Shown: in pieces, positions 33,354-42,500 of the stretch
Position numbering within the stretch: the stretch's first letter is position 1
How the letters are laid out: each line of letters begins with the position of its first letter
Origin: Glandiceps talaboti
Lineage: Eukaryota > Hemichordata > Enteropneusta > Spengelidae
Assembly (NCBI RefSeq): GCF_964340395.1
Contig: NC_135569.1
Span: 18,453,957-18,496,456, forward strand
Length of the DNA: 42,500 bases
Direction: 5' to 3'
Made by a program: the position numbers and the translations under genes
The notes under the pieces: generated by a model
What the model was told of the DNA's origin: nothing
What the model saw: only the letters and a program-made list of their open reading frames with translations
Database searches by the model: none

Positions 33354-36300
33354 GTGTGGATGTGTGTGTGTGTGTGTAAACAACTTAAATTCAAAAAACG
33401 CTGAACCGATTGCCATGATATTTGGTGGGTTCATTACCCTCTGTGTCTAGTTGGGAAATTGTTCAAATCAAAATGATAGCATCACAGGTGTGTGATTTAG
33501 GTCAAAAAATGTGATTTTTGCTCAAAAAACTTAAACTCGGAAACTACTGGGCAGATTGGTGAGAAATTTGGTGGGAACATTCTTAAGGTGTAAAGTAAGA
33601 TTTGTTCATGACATGATGATTCCATCAGTGATATGCAAATTAGGGCTAAAAATGTGTCTTTTTAGTCCCCGCCGGACAAAGTCCGGGACGGGGACTTATG
33701 GATTGGGTTGAACAGATCTCATTCAAAGTTGGTATTAGGACAGTGTTCTATGGCATATATGTACATGTGCATATTCATTGTTGTTGTGATACGATCCAAT
33801 ATGGCTGCCTGGCAGCCATTTTGTTTGCGATTTTTCTATGTCCAAAGCCATAACTCAGACATGCTTGAACGGATCACATTCAAAGTTGGTATTAGGACAG
33901 TGTTCTATGACATACATGTACATGTGCATATTCATTGTTGTTGTGATACGATCCAATATGGCTGCCTGGCAGCCATTTTGTTTGCGATTTTTCTATGTCC
34001 AAAGCCATAACTCAGACATGCTTGAACAGATCACATTCAAAGTTGGTATTAGGACAGTGTTCTATGACATACATGTGCATATCCATTTTCATCGTGATAT
34101 GATCCCCCATACCCGACCAATCCTTTATTTTTATTGTTGTAGGCATGTTCCATGTCAAACAAGCAGACACAACATATCTAAGTCTGTTTGTTTTAGGTTC
34201 ACAAATGTTGTTGCGTGATCAGAGTAGTGATAATTCCATAAAACCCAATCATAGTGGGGGCTATGTCATTATCAATGACTTGTTGGTTAAAAATCTATAA
34301 TTTCAAAACTACTCAGCAGATTGGGCTGAAATTTAATGGGAATGCATCTGGGGATGTATGGATGAAGAAATATTAAGCATACAATGATTCCATGAGTGAT
34401 ATGCAAATTACTAATTAGGTGTACAAATGTTCATTTTTGGTCATAAACTTATATCTCAAGAAGTACTTGGTCACCGAGTCTGAAACTTGGTGAGATGTTT
34501 CTGAAAGTGTTATTCTGTAGATTTTCTTCAAAACATTTTGAGAAAATTGGCCTTAGCAACCATGACCACGCCCTTAGCAATAACCAAATGGCAGTGTATT
34601 TTGGTCAAATAACAACATCATCTGGTAGGCAAATGAGTAAACATTCAAAAAATGTATGCAAATACCCTAGCAACCATGACCATGCCCATAGCAAGAGCCA
34701 AACAGTCATGTATTTCACAAAGATAACAACAGGGAATAATAGACAATTGAATAAACATTCAAAAAATGTATGTAAATTTGCCTAGCAACAAGACCAAGCC
34801 CATAGCAACAGCCAAATAATCATGTATATTGCAAAGATAACAACAGCAATAGCAATAGAGACGAATAAACATTCAAAAAATGTATGCAAATGTGCCTAGC
34901 AACAAGACCACGCCCACAGCAACAGCCAAATGATCACATATATTGCAAAGATAACAACGAGGGTTAATAGACAATTGAATAAACATTCGAAAATATATGT
35001 GAATATATCTAACAACATGATGATAGCATATATCGTAAAGATAGCAACATGGTAGGATAGGCAACTGGATAGTCATTCAACAAATGAACACTTCTTGTTA
35101 GCATGGACTACCATATGGATAAACATTTTTAAAAAATGTACAGTTGTGCGACAAGGTGATTGGTGGTATTTTTTAAAAAATTGTCTCGAGTTCTGTTATT
35201 TTTTGTCATATTATGTTATTATTGTTATCGTGAGCAGTAACAGTCATACTAAACCTTGCCTCCATCAAAATCTTGACTTTATAATGCTAAAATGAATTTT
35301 GCCAGTTTACTTACATAGTATTTCTATTTGAGATGCAAAATTTGAATTGATATTGTAATGTTCCTTCCTACATTGAATTAACCAATTCGTCACATCTTTT
35401 TAATCCTTTTTCTCCCGAGAGGGTACAAGTTGGGAGAAAGTCAAACAAAATTTCTTTGAGCAATACCACTGACCAATCTTTGCACTGTATAGACTTGTGT
35501 TTTTATTTTGTAAATTTATTTGGATGTTATTATTCTTGGTAAATGAAATAATCCAGTTATTCAGCAACTCTTTATCATATAATAGAATGACAAATTTAAT
35601 ATTACAATTGGATACATAAATATTGTTTCAGTTACAATTGGGGATTAGCAAATCTATTTTTAAGCTGATTTAGGCCTAATAAAAAACTTTGTGGTTCCAG
35701 TTACGCTTTCCAATTACGCTCAATTTTAGAATAGGTGGGTAGGTTGATTTTTAGTCTGGATTGGGTTCCATCCATGTGTCCGTCTGTCTGTCCGGAGCCG
35801 TTTCTTGGGGATGCCTGGACCAATTTTTTTCAAACTTGGTACAGGGACAACATACTTTGGCATACATAAGCATCTCAATTTGTTCCTGATACGATCTAAT
35901 ATGGCCGCCTGGCAGCCATTTTGTTTGCGAATTTTCCATGTCCAAAGCCATAACTCAGACATGCTTGAACAAGTCTCATTCAAAGTTGGTATTAGCACAG
36001 TGATCTATGACATACATGTGCATATCCATTTTCGTTGTGATACAATTCGATATGGCTGCCTGGCAGCCATTTTGTTGGCGCAGTTTTCATGTTGAATGGT
36101 TTATTCCATGACGTCATTTTGAAGAGTAGGCATGTCCCATGTCCAACGAGGAGACACAACATGAGTAGGCATGTTCCATGTCCAATGAGCAGACACAATA
36201 TATCTAAGTCTGTTTGATTTATGTTCACAAGTGTTGTTGCATGATCAGAGTAGTGATATCAAAAACAACCATATGAGGCCAAACAACATTAACCAGGTTT

Positions 36301-39300
36301 GAAAATGACAACATAAACTGCCAGTTCGTTAATACCAGTGTTTCCGCTGCCCACTCGCAAAATCGTAAAATGCGAATAAAATCAGCATTTGGTGAGAATA
36401 TTTTTGATACAATTAGTCAAATTTGCGAAGCCAATTTAGAATAGGGCACCAGAAAATCTATGCGTAATGCTTGTGGTTTCTTTGTCACAACGTGGAATAT
36501 CCGTAATTTAAACTACATTGTATTACATTTAGAAGGAAGTGCACACATTGTACGTTCCTCAAATCATAAAATTGTTACATCAGCAATGTAAATAAATGTC
36601 ATATCAAACTGAGTTCCGTGACATGAAGTACGAACGACAGCGCAAACTTTCAATTTGACAGAGATACAGTTGTAAAAGTGTTTAATCCAAATTTTGTGTC
36701 GCTGATCTGAGGAGAACTGTTAACACTGATAAAACTGATACATAATGTGCAAACCATGTTCACCTCAGACGAAGAGAATGGTGTAGTGAACAGTAGTGAA
36801 CAGTAAATTCACGTTCGATCTAGTAACGAAGCTCAAAAAGAAAAAAAATCAGTTTTAGTGAGAATGAAATGGTGACGTGGCAGTTTGAATTTATCTAAGT
36901 GAAGTTTTCAGGAGAGACTGTCCAACGATGAATTGATCATCGCTTCACTCGTGAGGGAAGATGCCTTGCCGTAATGGCCGTGCGTAACCAATCATTTGGA
37001 TAAGTTATGATAATATCGCGTAGTTTCTAAACTACCCAGGACGTGCTCTCCACATCAGGAAATGGTCATGGGGCACATGAAACTGCTGAAACGTTATGCA
37101 TACGATGGGTCATATTCAAATTTCACAGGTCACACTGCACATTGAGATTTAGAAAATAGTTACAATGAGAACTGACTAAAACCTAGATGTCTGGCGCTAC
37201 AACTTTGAAGCAAAGATGAGAACCGTACGTTTGCCAACATGACATGAAAATGTATGTAAATAAACAGTAAAAACATACAAGTTTGCGCTATTGTCTTTAT
37301 TTATATAAGTTCATTTTTATTGCAAAAGTTTGGCTAATTGAAAGTCTGGTTTGGCTAATAAATTTTGAGGCAAATTAGCCCAATGCCATGGTTAGTAAAT
37401 TTTTTGACCCAGAGGAAACTGTTAAAACCCAAACATAGTGGGGACTATGTCATTTTCAATAACTTGTTTATTTTATTTTATCATATTTGTTTTCATGTGT
37501 GAGTGTCTAGTTCAGTTTTTCCAAATGGTCTCTGTGTTATTGATTTCTTCCTATCAGATATACAACCATTACAGATTGGAAGACCAGTTTTATATAGTCT
37601 TTTTAAGTTGATGTCAATTTCCACATCTACTGTTTCTTGTGAGACTTCACAATTTTTTGCGATTGTATTATTTTTTTCTTGAATACGTAAAAAAAATGTT
37701 GGTGGGGTCAAGTAACCAGAACTAAACAATTAATTTTTTTATGCCTATATATAACAATGTAGATGTACCGACAAGAGTATCATAAATTCAGTACAAGAGT
37801 ACCTTTCAATTTAAAATGTAGAATCAACTTAAAATTATTGTCATGACAAGTAAACAAGATTTTGATGCAGCTTGTTTGTGAACTACTTCAAATAGTCTTA
37901 CAATAGCACAACTGTCTCACAAAAAAATACAAAAATAACAAGACTAAATTGACACACTGATGTGCACTGCTTGCCATAAGGACAATAGTGAGATGATGTT
38001 AATCCTATTGTACACTGTGGTGGCTGTAGTCTCGCTAGTCTATCAGCTAGCCCTCGGATGTTCTTCCGATAAAATATGACACACAGCCGAACAACGCTAT
38101 CGAGGATGGAACATCCGAGGTCTAGCAAATGTCATCAGGATATAAATAACTGCCAATCAGAGAACCGTATTAGTGACAAGCACAAACAGAGGACAATAGC
38201 TAAATTTTCATGCATATTCATCTTAAGGAGGGGCTTGTAAAAATAACCACCAATGCGTTAACTAAAATGTGTGAATGACAACGTCTACACACTCATCAAA
38301 CACAATTACCGTAAACTGATAAGACATAGTAATGACATAAATGTGTTTGTCAACACCTGCATGCAGAGATTGAATATATTAAAATATATATATATATGCA
38401 TATATGGCCCAACCCACCGCTTATCGTAATCTCAATGGAATGTCCGGTCTGAAAATGACATTCGCTAGACTGTTCGGGCAAGCCCTCACATGCGAACTTC
38501 GTTCGCTTATAGTTATAGCATCGAAAGAAAGCCCGAACGTCTAGCAGCAAGACTATAGTCTCGCCAGTGAGGGCTATACACTGACACTAGGGTGGAACTA
38601 GACTTGGGCTACATGATAGTATATGATGTGTATAATGGTGAATGTTATATTTTTTTACAGAAGTCGAAATGATAGAGATGATCACGATCCATGAAATACT
38701 GGAGAAAAAGGTAACTAATAAATGACTTCATTCATTAGTCCCTTGAAGGAGGAAACTAGATACAAATGGGCTCCATCTATATGTCCATTCGCAATACTCA
38801 TTTTATCATGCAAGCTATCATTTGAGACCTTGACTCTTGGCCATGACCTTCAGGGTCAATTATCAACATCAGTCCAATTCCTGCCTATCACAGACACATT
38901 TGTAGTATTTACATATTGCCAATTCCTTGTAAATCATGTTTACAAGTACTATTGAAGATAAGAATTATACACAAACATTAGTTTTGGTCCTCATATAACT
39001 TTTACTACATATTACATAATTATTACATATTACTACAGAAATAAAAAAGAATTGATGATCACAACTATTGTTTTTTGCAGGCTTTCTTAGCCAATGAAGA
39101 TCTTGGAGACTCCTTGGACAGTGTGGAAGCTTTGATTAAGAAACATGAAGACTTTAAAAAATCACTTGCAGCACAAGAAGAAGAGATCAGTGTGAGTGAA
39201 AATAGTTCAATTTTATTGCTTTTCATACGGATGGAAATATTGGATTCAAAACTTTGAATATAGAAATGAAATCAAAGATTACATACTCAAAGACAATGTA

Positions 39301-39557
39301 ATATATCATGGTAATTATTTATTGCATGATGAATATGACTAAGTAAATTTGTCATGATGTGTAAAAATAATAAAAGAATTATTGGATGTATACTTCCAGT
39401 GTGCAAAATGTATGCTTAGCATAATTGGTACAAATACCCTGTGGCAGATATAGTAAATTCTTTTGTTTTTATTCTACAGGCACATGTTGACTTTGCCGTT
39501 AAACTTGTAGAAAGTGAACATTTTGCTGCAGAAGATGTCTCAGAACGTAGAGATAAT
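32930..39557 (+). CDS. Spectrin-derived gene, four in-phase exons (3' end uncertain)
   Basis: Exons 32928-32984 (ATG at 32930), 38661-38710, 39081-39191 and 39480-39557 have GT/AG borders, and each is open in a single frame that joins the next. Residues 1-18 are a basic amphipathic stretch ([18 protein letters not shown]); 19-35 (ending HEILEKK) are not clearly spectrin. Residues 36-98 match an alpha-spectrin repeat: [20 protein letters not shown], then HEDFKKSL, then a helix ending SERRDN. The normal helix A with its conserved Trp is missing. Spectrin repeats form three-helix bundles of ~106 residues under the plasma membrane; this product would have only part of one. It may be chimeric or a partial duplicate, or the first two exons may be wrong. 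Confidence 0.5.
33285..33660 (+). repeat. Dispersed repeat with (CTGT)n and GT runs
   Basis: A CTGT run (33316-33352) and a GT run lead into AACTTAAATTCAAAAAACGC and GAACCGATTGCCATGATATT, a layout repeated with different wording near 33520-33600 (AACTTAAACTCGGAAACTAC, GGCAGATTGGTGAGAAATTT) and near 34295-34340. It sits directly before pearl-like copy 1. Confidence 0.5.
33664..34284 (+). mobile_element. Pearl/Helentron-like element, copy 1
   Basis: The 5' end is a palindrome (AGTCCCCGCCGGAC ... GGGACGGGGACT). The centre holds about 2.5 tandem units of 157 bases (CATTCAAAGTTGGTATTAGG to CCATAACTCAGACATGCTTG). The 3' end has two small stem-loops, CATAG/CTATG and GTCATT/AATGAC, before TTGTT. This layout resembles the bivalve 'pearl' and other Helentron-associated elements that carry satellite-like cores. 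It has no transposase, so it is non-autonomous. Confidence 0.65.
34550..35095 (+). repeat. 114-bp tandem repeat, about 4.7 copies
   Basis: Units contain ACCACGCCCATAGCAACAGC, AAAGATAACAACA and AATAAACATTCAAAAAATGT. ACATTC recurs at 34641, 34755, 34869 and 34983, an exact 114-base period; the last unit is shorter and decayed. The 96-codon frame here is repeat-derived. Confidence 0.85.
35100..35660. other. Spacer, no supported gene
   Basis: Intronic on the spectrin-derived gene model; AT-rich, nothing recognised. Confidence 0.4.
35670..35745. mobile_element. Internally deleted MITE (copy 4)
   Basis: TTAGGCCTAATAAAAAACTT and GGTTCCAGTTAC from one end are joined to CAATTTTAGAATAGGTGGGT from near the other end, leaving about 75 bases of the 372-base form. 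Confidence 0.6.
35755..37470 (+). mobile_element. Pearl/Helentron-like element, copy 2, interrupted
   Basis: Lacks the 5' palindrome and starts at GATTGGGTTCC with the CCGT-type microsatellite. It has about 1.7 tandem units, then GATCAGAGTAGTGAT at 36243-36257, where homology to copies 1 and 3 stops. It resumes at about 37417 (TTAAAACCCAAACATAGTGG) and ends at the usual 3' stem-loops near 37470. The 36258-37416 segment looks like an insertion. Confidence 0.6.
36258..37416. mobile_element. ~1.16-kb insertion inside pearl-like copy 2
   Basis: Sequence absent from the matching place in copies 1 and 3. No long ORF and no obvious terminal repeats. Near its right end GGCTAATTGAAAGT, TTGGCTAATAAATTTT and GGCAAATTAGCC form small direct and inverted echoes. 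Its class is unknown. Confidence 0.45.
37497..37748 (-). mobile_element. MITE-like element (copy 3, one end missing)
   Basis: Matches copy 2 (19093-19411) from GTGTCTAGTTCAG to the right end, ending ATGCCTA; the left terminal repeat is missing. Confidence 0.65.
38025..38580. repeat. Dispersed repeat pair with CTAGAC/GAACG blocks
   Basis: Two segments (38025-38125 and 38463-38580) share, partly inverted, the blocks of 28590-28750: CATCCGAGGTCTAGCA, GCGAACTTCGTTCGC and ATCGAAAGAAAGCCCGAACG. GCGAACTTCGTTCGC is itself a near-perfect palindrome. Confidence 0.55.
39081..39557 (+). CDS. Alpha-spectrin-repeat exons (39081-39191, 39480-39557)
   Basis: Two phase-0 exons with good borders (ttttttgcag / AGT|gtgagt and tattctacag / AAT|gtaagt). 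The 37-residue first exon is strikingly close to the vertebrate and invertebrate non-erythroid alpha-spectrin block containing [21 protein letters not shown]. The 26-residue second exon fits the following FAxKLxxxxHxAxEDVxxRRD segment. Conservation of a block under strong constraint, plus intact splice sites, argues for a working or recent gene. No further spectrin exon was found between 39,558 and 42,500. Confidence 0.85.
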
Positions 39558-39626
39558 GTAAGTAGATTTGACACCCTTGTTTTGTTCAGAGATTTCAAAC
39601 ACCAAGTCCTGATAAAAGTCAGTTAG
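39558..39626 (+). CDS. Possible read-through terminal exon of the spectrin-derived gene
   Basis: If the gtaagt at 39558 is not spliced, the frame runs 22 more codons (VSRFDTLVLFRDFKHQVLIK...) to TAG at 39624-39626, and AATAAA follows at 39650-39655. This would give a complete 120-residue product from the ATG at 32930. It competes with a strong donor, so it is an alternative end, not the favoured one. Confidence 0.3.
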   Translation, partial: VSRFDTLVLFRDFKHQVLIKVS

Positions 39627-39649
39627 TTTACTTCTGGAAATATGTAGAC

Positions 39650-39655
39650 AATAAA
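39650..39655 (+). terminator. Candidate intronic poly(A) signal
   Basis: AATAAA 24 bases after the read-through stop. It could serve early termination of the spectrin-derived transcript, or be chance in AT-rich DNA. Confidence 0.3.
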
Positions 39656-39659
39656 ATTG

Positions 39660-40250
39660 ATCCTTCATACAAGGTAAAATTCTCCCAACATGTCAAATGG
39701 TACTATCACTCTCATAAAGACATAAATGAACATTCTTTGTTATTTTAAAAGAAACTTGTACAGGCAAAATTGGCTTCACATTTTCTGTGAGAAGATTGGT
39801 CGTGAAAGACTAAGTTTATATTATATGTAATCTATAAGAAATCTCAGTGAATTGAAAATGGTTTGGTATAGACAAGTTGACAATATTACAAAGTCTTAGT
39901 AGAATCCAAGGTAGATAATTAAAATGAAATATGTGTGATGTCTTAGAAAATGCTATACTAGACTGAAAGGTCCATCACTGTTTTTGCTTCTTTAACCATT
40001 CATGAGTGTTATGTAAGCAGATCAACAATGAAGAAAACTGAGTTATGTAGTGTTATATACTAAAAACCTTTGTTATAGTTTTTTGCCAGATGTGCCAGAA
40101 TTCATGTCAATATTTTAGTTACAGCCGCTAAAAGAACCTACCTTTAGTTCCATAGGCAATCTTGTAATGGTTAAAGTATTAGTGGTTAGGTTTTCATGTT
40201 GATATTTGTCTAACATTATCTCTTCACCTTCCGTAAAGAATGTTATATTT
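39660..40250. other. Spacer, no further spectrin exon seen
   Basis: No acceptor followed by a spectrin-like frame was found. Confidence 0.4.
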
Positions 40251-40259
40251 TAGGGATGA

Positions 40260-40271
40260 AAAGTCTGTGTA

Positions 40272-40305
<34 letters not shown>

Positions 40306-40320
40306 TGTGTGTTTGTTTGT
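40260..40320. repeat. (GT)n microsatellite
   Basis: A GT run of about 50 bases with a few TCT/TTT interruptions, within a dispersed repeat that leads into pearl-like copy 3. Confidence 0.85.
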
Positions 40321-40527
40321 GTTTGTGTGTGTCTATATCACCATCTACAAAATTACTGGCTAAATTCAAACAAAATTTTGTAGACATGTTCCGTAGGGTA
40401 ATGGCAAGATCTGATTAGGTTTTGATAAATATCCTAAGCATGCTTCAAATTCATTATAACTTGGTACATACATTTGTGATACCTAAGTGCATCTGTCCTG
40501 AAAATATTATCGATGTAGTGTTTAGTT

Positions 40528-41716
40528 AGTTCCCGCGGACGAAGTCCGGAACGGGGACTTATGGATTGGGTTCCGTCTGTCCGTCCGTCCGTCCGCAGCC
40601 GTTTCTTGGAGATACCTGGACCGATTTTTTTCAAACTTGGTACAGGGGCAACATGCTATGGCATACATATGCACGTCAATTTGTTTTATGATACGATCCA
40701 ATATGGCCGCCTAGCAACCATTTGTTTGCGAATTTTCCCTGTCTAAAGGCATAACTCGGACATGCTTGAACAGATCTCTTTCAAAGTTGGTATTAGGACA
40801 GTGTTCTATGACATACATGTGCATATTCATTGTTGTCATGATACGATCCAATATGGTCGCCTGGCAGCCATTTTGTTTGTGAATTTTCATGTCCAAAGCC
40901 ATAACTCAGACATGCTTGAACAGATCTCATTCAAAGTTGGTATTAGGACAGTGTTCTATGACATACATGTGCATATCCATTTACATTGTGATACGATCCA
41001 ATATGGCTGCCTGGTAGCCATTTTGTTTGCGAATTTTCATGTCCATGCAAAGCCATAACTCAGACATGCTTGAACAGATCTCATTCAAAGTTGGCATTAG
41101 GACAGTGTTCTATGACATACATGTGCATATCCATTTTCGTCGTGATACGATCCAATATGGCTGCCTGGCAACCATTTTGTTGGTGAATTTTCCATGTCCA
41201 AAGCCATAACTCAGACATGCTTAAACAGATCTCATTCAAAGTTGGCATTAGGACAGCGTTCTATGACATACATGTGCATATCCATTTTCGTCGTGATACG
41301 ATCCAATATGGCTGCCTGGCAGCCATTTTGTTTGTGAATTTTCCATGTCCAAAGCCATAACTCAGACATGCTTAAACAGATCTCATTCAAAGTTGGTATT
41401 AGGACAGTGTTCTATGACATACATGTGCATATCCATTTTCGTTGTGATACGATCCAATATGGCTGCCTGGCAGCCGTTTTGTTTGTGAATTTTCCATGTC
41501 CAAAGCCATAACTCAGACTCCATTTTCATCGTGATATGATCCCCCATACCCAACCAATCCTTTATTGTTGGAGGCATATTCCATGTCCAACAAGCACACA
41601 CAACATATCTAAGTCTGTTTGTTTTAGGTTCACAAATGTTGTTGCGTGATCAGAGTAGTGATAATTCCTTAAAACCCAATTATAGCGGGGACTATGTCAT
41701 TCTCAATGACTTGTTT
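40528..41716 (+). mobile_element. Pearl/Helentron-like element, copy 3 (longest)
   Basis: 5' palindrome (TTCCCGCGGACGAAGTCCGG ... ACGGGGACT), then a CCGT microsatellite (40577-40597), a diverged first unit, and about five near-identical tandem units with phase points at 40781, 40931, 41085, 41236 and 41387 (periods 150, 154, 151, 151). The 3' end has ATAGCGGGGACTAT and GTCATTCTCAATGAC stem-loops. Periods not divisible by three show the open frames across it are not protein repeats. Confidence 0.75.
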
Positions 41717-42355
41717 AGCTTGAATTGACCTTCGTAGTACATGTTTACATTTTTTAGCCTGATCGCCTCCTCTACATCTGAACACGCCACCATGCAAACG
41801 AATTTCTGCTCACTAAGACACAGGCAACCAATCAGGTTGCGTCGTACTTGTCAGGGGCATACACGACGCATCAAACATCAACAAACATTGAATATCAACA
41901 GGAAGTCCAGTAATTGAACTTCCAGAGCCGAAGTACAACGGCTCAGTGGACGTGGACCTACCTTTACTATTACTACATGCCGTTATTTGTGCACACACGG
42001 AAACGACAACGTACGAAGTATTTCAAATATGAAAAAAATTTCAGTGATTGTATTGCTATATATATATACGGTAATTAAAGAATTCTTGTTTAGATGTACC
42101 TCTATGCATTTCGTCTTATGTACATGTTAGCTACATTGGAATGGTTCCCCCCCCCCCCCCCCTAGTGTCAATGTTTATCTCAGCGAACGCCTACGCGTTT
42201 TCTGCAGTAGGCTTGAAGTATTGTATGATTCATAGCAATATTTGCCACAGGGAGTGCACAGTTGTGCTATATGAATCCAGAAAAGAGGAAATTTAAGATA
42301 TAATTTCTAAAAAAAAAAGTCCTTATCGTGAAAATTTCGGTCGCTTTGCATTGCA
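41717..42355. other. Spacer with a possible minus-strand short frame
   Basis: A 61-codon minus-strand frame at 41813-41998 contains an AAAG|gtaggt donor-like site and lies near an inverted CCAAT. There is too little to call a gene. A TA run (42058-42070) and a poly-C run (42148-42162) follow. Confidence 0.35.
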
Positions 42356-42425
42356 TTCAGGGTTCGAACGGTCCTGGAAAACCCTGGAATTTCAACCCTC
42401 TCTGGAAAACCCTGGAAAAATGCTC
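42356..42425. repeat. CCTGGAAAA-type dispersed repeat
   Basis: Four or five spaced copies of CCTGGAAAAY after GGGTTCGAACGG. The same short phrase occurs as a dispersed repeat in many animal genomes. GGTTCGAAC looks like a tRNA T-loop, but no tRNA fold surrounds it. Confidence 0.5.
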
Positions 42426-42500
42426 CCTACCCTGGAAAATGATCGTGATCGATTAATATTGACGAACGACATGTCTGTGCTTGAGCCACCCATTCTATGA

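Noticed and set aside
33111-33434. 107-codon minus-strand frame
   Set aside because: Crosses the CTGT/GT microsatellites and a dispersed repeat.
33708-34218. Repeated frames reading [15 protein letters not shown], considered as a tandem-repeat protein
   Set aside because: Unit lengths of 150, 151, 154 and 157 bases do not keep frame, and stops separate the units; it is element DNA.
40762-41209. Same [15 protein letters not shown] frames in copy 3
   Set aside because: Non-coding tandem core, as for copy 1.
42359-42372. tRNA-like T-loop GGTTCGAAC
   Set aside because: No acceptor, D or anticodon stem can be drawn around it; belongs to a CCTGGAAAA repeat.

Overview
The window looks like nuclear DNA from an invertebrate metazoan: AT-rich, with spliced genes whose phase-consistent exons have GT/AG borders, kilobase introns, and many minisatellites, MITE-like elements and inverted repeats. 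A short-chain collagen C4-type gene and an internally tandem-repeated 'pearl/Helentron-like' element family fit a lophotrochozoan or an invertebrate deuterostome such as a cephalochordate or hemichordate. The species cannot be fixed from sequence alone.

Left part (1-6,750). One convincing five-exon plus-strand gene encodes a secreted 389-residue short-chain collagen C4-like protein: signal peptide, predicted coiled coil, an R-R-K-R site, two Gly-X-Y tracts and a Cys-rich C-terminal domain. All four introns join open frames in phase, and an AATAAA lies 115 bases after the stop. Introns 1 and 2 are full of tandem repeats (67-bp x3, 20-bp x19, 38-bp x ~23, plus GAT and TA runs).

Middle (6,750-32,900). 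This part is mostly repeats and single-copy non-coding sequence. It holds a 372-bp MITE with terminal inverted repeats, next to a 1.14-kb inverted-repeat-bounded element; a 47-bp minisatellite; two near-perfect hairpins; a ~1.2-kb imperfect palindrome; several SINE/LINE-like relics; and nested inverted repeats near 31 kb. The main coding candidates are an unrecognised hydrophobic ORF at 13,610-14,233 behind a TATA/CCAAT/E2F-like promoter, and an isolated minus-strand exon-like ORF near 24.6 kb.

Right part (32,900-42,500). A plus-strand gene carries two exons that match part of an alpha-spectrin repeat, from the end of helix A into the next helices. The two upstream in-phase exons do not look like spectrin, so this is probably a chimeric or truncated spectrin-derived gene; an early stop with a nearby AATAAA may end it inside half a repeat. 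Three copies of a palindrome-ended element with ~151-157-bp internal tandem units lie around it, one apparently split by a ~1.16-kb insertion. The two main genes show no evident functional link. All alignments were made by eye; no database search was run.
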